This document shows, in pieces, positions 1 through 4,942 of a DNA stretch of 5,537 nt. Within the stretch, counting starts at the first letter, position 1. Every line of letters starts with the position of its first letter. The position numbers and the translations under genes were made by a program. The notes under the pieces were generated by a model. It did not search any database. It saw nothing but the letters and a program-made list of their open reading frames with translations, and was not told the origin of the DNA. The stretch comes from Spirochaetales bacterium (GTDB lineage: Bacteria > Spirochaetota > Spirochaetia > DSM-27196 > SLST01). The stretch lies in the NCBI GenBank assembly GCA_030642995.1, contig DAOWMR010000217.1:1-5537 (forward strand), in the 5' to 3' direction.

Positions 1-343
1 CCGCGGTATCCATGGAGTCGTTACCGCCTATGTAGAAGAAATAGCGAATGTTGTACTTCTTGAACACATCCAGAATGCGCCCGAAATCTTCCTCCGTTTT
101 CACCTTGTAGCGGCACGAGCCAAGCGCCGCCGCCGGGGTGTGCATCAGCCCCTGAATGGTCTGGTCTGTTTCCTTGCCAAGGTCAAGGATCTCCTCGTTC
201 ACAACTCCCAGGATCCCGTTGTGGGCCCCGTACACGCCGGTAATCTCAGGGCTCCTCAGCGCCGTTTGAATGACTCCGCACGCACTCGCGTTGATGACTG
301 CTGTGGGTCCGCCGCTCTGGGCTACAATGCAGTTACCTTTCAT
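1..343 (-). CDS. 6-phosphofructokinase, probably pyrophosphate-dependent (N-terminal part, cut by window edge)
   Basis: Partial gene: 114 N-terminal residues are visible and the rest lies beyond position 1. Members of this family phosphorylate fructose 6-phosphate to fructose 1,6-bisphosphate in the cytoplasm, using ATP or pyrophosphate. Visible signatures are the N-terminal phosphate-binding loop AQSGGPTAVINAS (residues 8-20), the segment ALGSCRYK (73-80) and GGNDSMDTA (106-114). In ATP-dependent enzymes such as E. coli PfkA the last motif reads GGDGS. The Asp in place of the second Gly (D108) is the known mark of pyrophosphate-dependent or mixed-donor enzymes, so PPi use is inferred. The second donor-specifying site (the PKTIDND region) is outside the window. 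The ATG at 343 follows GGAGAT (351-356) with a 7-base spacer. The gene starts 23 bases after the DeoR-type regulator and is probably cotranscribed with it. Family assignment is secure; phosphoryl donor is likely but unproven. Confidence 0.9.
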   Translation of the reverse strand, partial: MKGNCIVAQSGGPTAVINASACGVIQTALRSPEITGVYGAHNGILGVVNEEILDLGKETDQTIQGLMHTPAAALGSCRYKVKTEEDFGRILDVFKKYNIRYFFYIGGNDSMDTA

Positions 344-350
344 GTGACAA

Positions 351-356
351 ATCTCC
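351..356 (-). promoter_or_regulatory. Ribosome binding site of the phosphofructokinase gene
   Basis: GGAGAT on the minus strand, 7 bases before the ATG at 343. It sits in the 23-base gap after the regulator's stop codon, leaving no room for a separate promoter there, which supports cotranscription with the regulator. Confidence 0.7.
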
Positions 357-366
357 TGTACCGGAT

Positions 367-1137
367 CTACGCCGATCTCGGTTGATCGGCCAACAACACC
401 TCGATGCCCAGTTCCCTCAAACTTGCCGCATCTTCGAAATCGTGCTCCGCGATGATGACGTCAACGTCACCGGTTCGTGCAAAGATGGAGAAGGCGGCGG
501 TGTTGAACTTGCTCGTATCCGCCAGCACAATCCGACGTCGAGAGATGTTCAGAATCTCGCTCTTGAGCTGAGATTCCAAAATGTTCTGGGACGAGAAAAC
601 TCCCCGCCCGGAAACCCCGGTGGCGCCGACAAAACAGGTTTCAATCTGAAACTCCTTGACGTTCTCCAGGGCGAGGGGCCCTACGAACGACCCGGCCTCT
701 CGTCTGAAGCTCCCCCCAATGCTGAACAGCGATATCCCATGGGCCCCAACGAGGGCATTCATGACCGCAATTGAGTTCGTCACCACCCGGAGGTTCATTC
801 CGACAATCTGATCGGCGAGCATTGCGCAGGTGCTCCCTGAGTCCAGGTAGATTGTGTCACCACCTGAAATCAGCTGGGCTGCGAGAGAAGCGATCTGCTT
901 CTTCTCCGATACATGATCACCGCTCCGTGACTCGAGATCCCGCATCACGGTGATGTCCTCGGCGAGTTGAGCACCGCCATGGGTCCGAACGACAAACCCC
1001 ATTTCCTCGAGAATCGTAAGGTCCTTTCTGATTGTCACCTCGGAGACTCCGGTTCGTTCCGTCAGGTCCTGCACCGATACGCTTCGCAGGCGAGAGATGA
1101 TCTTCAGTATTTCGTCGTGCCGGGGAATATGGGCCAT
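367..1137 (-). CDS. DeoR/GlpR-family transcriptional regulator of sugar metabolism
   Basis: A 256-residue DNA-binding repressor, the usual length for the DeoR family. An N-terminal winged helix-turn-helix (about residues 6-56) carries SVQDLTERTGVSEVTIRKDL and ends in the typical RTHGGA (51-56). The C-terminal DeoRC sensor domain (about 75-235) shows the family's sugar-phosphate-binding landmarks: LDSGST (98-103), TNSI (120-123), GGSFRREAG (141-149), GATGV (171-175) and VLADTSKF (204-211). Such proteins bind phosphorylated sugars and usually repress the linked genes until the effector appears. The ATG at 1137 is chosen because the HTH domain begins directly after it and a weak GGAA lies just upstream. 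The in-frame TTG at 1191 would add 18 unrelated residues and coincides with a TTGACA -35 box. The gene is upstream of and close to a phosphofructokinase gene and divergent from the HAD-LarA-gnd operon, so both are plausible targets. The effector is unknown; a hexose or sugar-acid phosphate is an inference. Confidence 0.93.
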   Translation of the reverse strand: MAHIPRHDEILKIISRLRSVSVQDLTERTGVSEVTIRKDLTILEEMGFVVRTHGGAQLAEDITVMRDLESRSGDHVSEKKQIASLAAQLISGGDTIYLDSGSTCAMLADQIVGMNLRVVTNSIAVMNALVGAHGISLFSIGGSFRREAGSFVGPLALENVKEFQIETCFVGATGVSGRGVFSSQNILESQLKSEILNISRRRIVLADTSKFNTAAFSIFARTGDVDVIIAEHDFEDAASLRELGIEVLLADQPRSA

Positions 1138-1144
1138 TGGGTTC

Positions 1145-1156
1145 CGTTTTCTTTCG
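1145..1156 (-). promoter_or_regulatory. CGAAAGAAAACG element in the regulator leader
   Basis: Eleven of twelve bases match the plus-strand element at 1268-1279, in the same orientation relative to its gene and at nearly the same distance from the start codon (begins 19 versus 22 bases upstream). It sits at the predicted start of the regulator transcript, so it could mediate autoregulation or be a shared purine-rich translation leader. Confidence 0.35.
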
Positions 1157-1162
1157 AATCCG

Positions 1163-1191
1163 AGCCTACTGCGTAAGCTGAACCGTGTCAA
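1163..1191 (-). promoter_or_regulatory. Sigma70-like promoter for the regulator-phosphofructokinase pair
   Basis: On the minus strand, TTGACA (1186-1191, matching the -35 consensus exactly) is followed after exactly 17 bases by TAGGCT (1163-1168, matching TATAAT at positions 1, 2 and 6). Transcription would start near 1156, giving a leader of about 19 bases before the ATG at 1137. Assignment is by consensus only. Confidence 0.6.
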
Positions 1192-1196
1192 CCACG

Positions 1197-1214
1197 CTGC
1201 TGCGGCCGCGGCAG
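1197..1214. promoter_or_regulatory. Candidate operator: 18-base imperfect palindrome between divergent promoters
   Basis: CTGC-T-GCGGCCGC-G-GCAG: eight of nine base pairs are symmetric (one mismatched pair, 1201/1210). Its centre (between 1205 and 1206) falls at the midpoint between the two predicted -35 boxes (1186-1191 and 1219-1224), a position from which one dimeric regulator could act on both promoters. Its GC-rich content is unlike typical DeoR-family operators, so the binding protein is uncertain and chance cannot be excluded. Confidence 0.35.
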
Positions 1215-1218
1215 TACC

Positions 1219-1247
1219 TTGACGGCCATCGTCTGCCGTGGTATCTA
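1219..1247 (+). promoter_or_regulatory. Sigma70-like promoter for the HAD-LarA-gnd operon
   Basis: TTGACG (1219-1224, five of six matches to the -35 consensus) is separated by exactly 17 bases from TATCTA (1242-1247), a weaker -10 matching the first three positions. Transcription would start near 1254, giving a leader of about 35 bases. The imperfect -10 suits a regulated promoter. Confidence 0.5.
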
Positions 1248-1279
1248 TTTCGTATCACATCGAAAACCGAAAGAAAAGG
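1248..1279 (+). promoter_or_regulatory. Clustered CGAAA/TTTCG elements, candidate DeoR-type operator
   Basis: TTTCG (1248-1252) faces CGAAA (1261-1265) across 8 bases, and a second CGAAA follows at 1268-1272, a 7-base direct repeat. The longer form CGAAAGAAAAGG (1268-1279) recurs on the minus strand as CGAAAGAAAACG (1156-1145), directly upstream of the regulator. The cluster covers the predicted transcription start of the operon, where a repressor would block it. CTTTC-type repeats are known in operators of some DeoR relatives such as AgaR; the link here is inference. Part of the A-rich tract also overlaps the ribosome binding site. Confidence 0.4.
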
Positions 1280-1289
1280 AAAGACGCGC

Positions 1290-2183
1290 ATGAGCGACAT
1301 CGCACAACCACTCAAGGAGATGAAACCGGAGAAGGAGTTCTTCATTGGCATTGATTCGGACGGATGTGCATTCGACACTATGGAGATCAAACACAAGGAG
1401 TGTTTCTGCCCGAATTTCATCGAGCATTTTGGCATGCAGGCCGTGTCGAAGTACGCCCGTGAGGTCTGGGAGTTCGTCAATCTGTACTCCAAGACACGAG
1501 GGTGCAACAGGTTTCTCGCCGTCATGCGAGTCCTCCAACTCATTGGAGATCGTCCTGAAGTCAAAGCCCGCGCTGTCGTGCCGCCGGCCATGAAAGGTCT
1601 GGCGACCTGGATTGAGAGGGAAACGAAGCTCGGCAACCCGGCTCTGATAGCCGAGGTCAAGCGAAACCCTGATCCGGATCTCGAGCATTCGCTCAGGTTC
1701 TCCCTTGCGGTCAATGAGACCATCGGCCGGATCGTTCATGACGTACCACCCTTCCCTCTCGTGAGAGAGAGTCTCGCCAAGATTTCCGAGAAAGCCGACG
1801 CTATCGTTGTTTCCCAGACTCCTTTCGAAGCGTTGAAGCGAGAGTGGGAAGAGCACAAGATTGACTCTTTTGTCCGGTTCATCGCCGGTCAGGAGATGGG
1901 AACCAAGACGGAACATATCACCTTTGCCGCCGGAGGGAAGTATCCTCGAGAGAAGATGCTGATGATAGGCGACGCACCTGGAGATCTCGAAGCTGCCAGG
2001 GGAAACGACTCGTTGTTCTTTCCCGTTAATCCGGGGGCCGAGGAACAATCGTGGAAACGGTTCTATGAAGAAGGTCTCGACCGATTCTTCGCCGGAACCT
2101 ATGCCGGGTCATATGAGGAAGAACTCTTGAGTGAGTTCAACACCTATTTACCGGAAGACCCACCGTGGAGGACTCAACAATGA
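1290..2183 (+). CDS. HAD-superfamily hydrolase (phosphatase-like), substrate unknown
   Basis: A 297-residue soluble protein with all four haloacid dehalogenase-superfamily motifs: FFIGIDSDGCAFD (17-29) with nucleophile D22 and acid/base D24; VVSQT (173-177) with S175; a motif III lysine, probably K206 in GTKTEHI; and MLMIGDAPGD (223-232) with Mg-binding D228 and D232. The long, mostly helical insert between motifs I and II (about 30-155) is a C1-type cap that would close over the active site and set specificity. The Asp-x-Asp motif points to phosphatase rather than dehalogenase chemistry. The ATG at 1290 is chosen because AAGGA lies 9 bases upstream (1276-1280) and the predicted promoter ends downstream of the earlier in-frame start at 1185. 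Its stop overlaps the LarA-family start (ATGA), indicating translational coupling. I recognise no named orthologue; a phosphorylated sugar or sugar acid from the same pathway is a plausible substrate. Confidence 0.88.
   Translation: MSDIAQPLKEMKPEKEFFIGIDSDGCAFDTMEIKHKECFCPNFIEHFGMQAVSKYAREVWEFVNLYSKTRGCNRFLAVMRVLQLIGDRPEVKARAVVPPAMKGLATWIERETKLGNPALIAEVKRNPDPDLEHSLRFSLAVNETIGRIVHDVPPFPLVRESLAKISEKADAIVVSQTPFEALKREWEEHKIDSFVRFIAGQEMGTKTEHITFAAGGKYPREKMLMIGDAPGDLEAARGNDSLFFPVNPGAEEQSWKRFYEEGLDRFFAGTYAGSYEEELLSEFNTYLPEDPPWRTQQ
2167..2172 (+). promoter_or_regulatory. Ribosome binding site that fixes the start of the LarA-family gene
   Basis: GGAGGA, 7 bases before the ATG at 2180, lies inside the last codons of the HAD gene. 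It decides against the in-frame GTG at 2165, which would overlap this site and has no site of its own. Confidence 0.75.
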
Positions 2184-3469
2184 CGTATTACGCAAGAGGA
2201 GGCACAACAACCGACATCTCCAGAGCCGATCTTGAAGCCGGCCTGCGCGTGGCGCTGGATGCCATTGGCCCGCGAAAACGTGTCCTTGCAGTGCCGCCGG
2301 ACTTCTCGCGAGTCTACTCGCAGGCAGGACCGCTGACCGAAGCGGCGTATCGGTATTACGGCGAACAGCTCACCGCGGTGCTTCCTGCACTGGGCACGCA
2401 CACTCCCATGTCGAATGAGCAGCTTGAGACGATGTACCCGAACATCCCGAAATCGCTGTTCCTGGAGCACAACTGGCGCAACGACGTAGTGACGCTTGGT
2501 CGAATTGAATCAGAGATGATTCATGAGCTGAGCGAAGGCAAGCTCAACTACGACTGGCCCGCGCAAGTGAACAGGATGCTTGTCGAAGGAAACCACGACC
2601 TCATTCTTTCCATTGGACAGGTCTTGCCCCACGAAGTGATCGGCATGGCGAATTTCAACAAGAACATCTTCGTCGGAACCGGCGGAAGTGAAGGTATCGG
2701 TAAGAGCCACTATCTCGGCGCCGTGTATGGAATGGAGCGGTTTATGGGCCGCGCAGACTCCCCGGTTCGAACTGTTCTGAATGAGGCCTCCCGCAGGTTT
2801 GGCAACCGAATGCCCATCGTGTACGTGCTGACCGTCATTGAGGCGGTTCCAGATGCCGAAGGCTCGGGCGCCCGAATGGTAATTCGAGGGCTCTACATCG
2901 GTAACGACACAGAGTGTTTTTACCAGGCGGCCCAACTCGCTCAAGAAGTCAACGTGAAGCTGCTCCCCCGCTCACCACGGAAGATCGTTGCATACATGGA
3001 TCCGGCCGAGTACCACAGCACGTGGATTGCCAACAAGGCAATTTATCGGAGCCGGATGGCCATCGCCGACGGTGGAGAGCTCATTGTCATAGCACCGGGA
3101 GTAAAAGAGTTCGGCGAGGATGCCGAGCTTGACCGGCTGATTGCCCGTTATGGCTACCGGGGAACGCAGGCCACGCTTGATGCGGTGGACACGGATCCCG
3201 AGCTGGCGGATTCGCTTGGAGCGGCGGCCCACCTCATCCACGGCTCAACCGACGGACGCTTCGGCATAACCTATGCTGCCGGAGGAATGGCCGCCGAACG
3301 GATTTCATCAGTTGGTTTTGACCCGATGACCGTAGACGACGCGATGACGCGATATCACGTGGATAAGCTCCGAGACGGCTGGAACACGTTGCCGGGCGGT
3401 GAAGAGGTATACTACCTCCCCAATCCGGCGCTGGGACTATGGGCACTCGAGAGTGCATTCAACAGGTAG
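2180..3469 (+). CDS. LarA/DUF2088-family nickel-pincer-dependent 2-hydroxyacid racemase/epimerase
   Basis: A 429-residue protein, the usual size for lactate racemase LarA and its relatives, which invert the alpha carbon of 2-hydroxy acids by hydride transfer to a nickel-pincer nucleotide cofactor. Active-site residues of Lactobacillus plantarum LarA can be placed: D41 and R44 in PPDFSRV (D72/R75), H74 in ALGTHTPMS (H108), H151 in VLPHEVIG (H174), K161 (K184, which holds the cofactor) and H177 in GKSH (H200, nickel ligand). The H-K-H spacing of 10 and 16 residues equals that of LarA. K286 may match K298. The usual PHxxAGFSGGxK segment instead reads HEVIGMANFNK, so this is a divergent branch and probably not a lactate enzyme. 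The LarA superfamily includes malate, phenyllactate and hydroxyglutarate racemases and D-gluconate 2-epimerase. With gnd 15 bases downstream, a sugar acid such as gluconate/mannonate is the best guess. No cofactor genes (larB, larC, larE) are in the window. Confidence 0.87.
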   Translation: MTYYARGGTTTDISRADLEAGLRVALDAIGPRKRVLAVPPDFSRVYSQAGPLTEAAYRYYGEQLTAVLPALGTHTPMSNEQLETMYPNIPKSLFLEHNWRNDVVTLGRIESEMIHELSEGKLNYDWPAQVNRMLVEGNHDLILSIGQVLPHEVIGMANFNKNIFVGTGGSEGIGKSHYLGAVYGMERFMGRADSPVRTVLNEASRRFGNRMPIVYVLTVIEAVPDAEGSGARMVIRGLYIGNDTECFYQAAQLAQEVNVKLLPRSPRKIVAYMDPAEYHSTWIANKAIYRSRMAIADGGELIVIAPGVKEFGEDAELDRLIARYGYRGTQATLDAVDTDPELADSLGAAAHLIHGSTDGRFGITYAAGGMAAERISSVGFDPMTVDDAMTRYHVDKLRDGWNTLPGGEEVYYLPNPALGLWALESAFNR

Positions 3470-3474
3470 ATGAT

Positions 3475-3478
3475 GGAG
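3475..3478 (+). promoter_or_regulatory. Ribosome binding site that fixes the gnd start
   Basis: GGAG, 6 bases before the ATG at 3485. Two earlier in-frame ATGs (3470 and 3473) lie directly after the upstream stop codon without a well-placed site, and one abuts this element. Confidence 0.65.
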
Positions 3479-3484
3479 AACAAA

Positions 3485-4942
3485 ATGACAGAACAAGCAG
3501 ACATCGGACTCATCGGTATGGCGGTAATGGGGCAGAACCTGGTGCTGAACATGAACGACAAGGGGTATGCGGTGGCGGTATTCAACCGAACCGTGTCCAA
3601 AGTTGATGATTTCCTGAAGGGCGCTGCTGCGGGGAGAGAGACAATCCTCGGCGCTCACTCGATGGAAGAGTTCATCAGTCTACTCAAACGCCCGCGCAAG
3701 ATCATGCTGATGGTGAAGGCCGGGGATGCCGTGGATTCATTCATCGAGGTGATTCTCCCCTATCTCGATGAAGGTGACCTGATTATCGACGGCGGCAATT
3801 CGCATTACCCGGACACCACCCGCCGAACTGACTACCTCGAAGCGAAGGGCTTCCTTTACATTGGGACCGGTGTCTCCGGCGGAGAAGAAGGCGCGCGATT
3901 CGGTCCATCCATAATGCCCGGTGGCAACCCCGACGCGTGGCCTCTGATGAAGGAGATTTTTCAGGCAATTGCCGCGAAAACCGACGACGGGAGCCCATGC
4001 TGCGACTGGGTGGGTGAAAACGGCTCCGGTCACTACGTGAAAATGGTGCACAACGGCATTGAATACGGAGACATGCAACTCATCTGCGAAGCGTATCACC
4101 TCATGAAAAACGTCCTGAGGCTTGATGCAAAAGCCATGCACAAGGTCTTCGCCGACTGGAATACGGGAGAACTGGACAGCTATCTCATTGAGATCACCCG
4201 GGACATCATGGGCTTCTCAGATGAGGACGAACAGCCTCTCGTGGAGAAGATCCTGGATACCGCGGGACAGAAAGGAACCGGCAAGTGGACCGGCATCAGT
4301 GCACTGGATCTTGGTGTCCCTGTGACACTCATTGGCGAGGCGGTGTTTGCCAGGTGCCTGTCGGCCATGAAAGAAGAGCGGGTTGATGCGTCCAGGATCC
4401 TCAAGGGTCCGACAGCTGAGTTTGACGGAGACGGCGAAGTCTTTACGGAAGACATTCGAAAGGCTCTTCTCGCATCCAAGATCGTATCGTACGCACAGGG
4501 TTACATGCTCATGCGCGAAGCGGCAAGAGAACACGGCTGGAACCTCAACTACGGAGGAATCGCGTTAATGTGGCGCGGCGGCTGCATCATCAGGAGTGTT
4601 TTTCTCGATCACATCAAGGAAGCGTTCGACAAGAATCCCGATTTGAACAATCTCCTGCTGGACGACTACTTCAGAAACTTGATTGAAGAGTGTCAGCCGG
4701 CGTGGCGGCGGGTTGTGGCAAAGGCAGTTGAACTCGGCATACCAATTCCCGCGCTCTCAACGGCGCTCTCGTTCTACGACGGCTATCGCAGCGCCAGACT
4801 TCCCGCAAATCTTCTCCAGGCACAACGGGACTATTTCGGTGCACACACCTACGAACGCACCGATCGGCAACGCGGCGAGTTTTTCCACACGAATTGGACC
4901 GGCACCGGAGGGGATGTCGCGTCTTCTACCTACAACGCCTAG
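3485..4942 (+). CDS. gnd: 6-phosphogluconate dehydrogenase, decarboxylating
   Basis: A 485-residue cytoplasmic enzyme of full family length that oxidises and decarboxylates 6-phosphogluconate to ribulose 5-phosphate in the oxidative pentose phosphate pathway. The Rossmann start IGLIGMAVMGQNL (7-19) is followed by NRT (34-36), the form typical of NADP-specific enzymes, so NADPH production is expected. Further signatures are IDGGNSHYPDT (101-111), the family stretch TGVSGGEEGARFGPSIMPGG (128-147) and GHYVKMVHNGIEYGD (182-196), with catalytic K186 and E193 (K183/E190 of the sheep enzyme). The C-terminal part keeps TALSFYDGYRSARLPANLLQ (426-445) and RGEFFHTNWTG (463-473), the tail that completes the partner's active site in the dimer. 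The start at 3485 is set by GGAG at 3475-3478. It is the last gene of the HAD-LarA operon, 15 bases after the LarA stop. Every key residue looked for is present, so it should be active. Confidence 0.97.
   Translation: MTEQADIGLIGMAVMGQNLVLNMNDKGYAVAVFNRTVSKVDDFLKGAAAGRETILGAHSMEEFISLLKRPRKIMLMVKAGDAVDSFIEVILPYLDEGDLIIDGGNSHYPDTTRRTDYLEAKGFLYIGTGVSGGEEGARFGPSIMPGGNPDAWPLMKEIFQAIAAKTDDGSPCCDWVGENGSGHYVKMVHNGIEYGDMQLICEAYHLMKNVLRLDAKAMHKVFADWNTGELDSYLIEITRDIMGFSDEDEQPLVEKILDTAGQKGTGKWTGISALDLGVPVTLIGEAVFARCLSAMKEERVDASRILKGPTAEFDGDGEVFTEDIRKALLASKIVSYAQGYMLMREAAREHGWNLNYGGIALMWRGGCIIRSVFLDHIKEAFDKNPDLNNLLLDDYFRNLIEECQPAWRRVVAKAVELGIPIPALSTALSFYDGYRSARLPANLLQAQRDYFGAHTYERTDRQRGEFFHTNWTGTGGDVASSTYNA

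Noticed and set aside
382..774. Plus-strand open frame opposite the regulator gene.
   Set aside because: It is antisense to the conserved sensor domain, with low-complexity translation and no domain.
1138..1191. Longer form of the DeoR-type regulator starting at the TTG at 1191.
   Set aside because: The TTG is part of a TTGACA -35 box and would add 18 residues ahead of the point where the helix-turn-helix domain normally begins.
1185..1289. Longer form of the HAD protein starting at 1185.
   Set aside because: It would run through the predicted promoter and operator region, and the added residues resemble no domain; ATG 1290 has its own ribosome binding site.
1245..2048. A long open frame on the minus strand (267 codons) opposite the HAD gene.
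   Set aside because: It is antisense to a gene with four intact HAD motifs, and its translation shows no recognisable domain; a frame shadow.
3737..4141. Minus-strand open frame opposite gnd, and similar ones at 2510-2944 and 4217-4534.
   Set aside because: They lie inside strongly conserved enzymes on the other strand and show no family motifs.
4940..4942. TAG read as a sense codon because it is so frequent here.
   Set aside because: Each protein terminates at the expected family C-terminus, so there is no sign of read-through or recoding.
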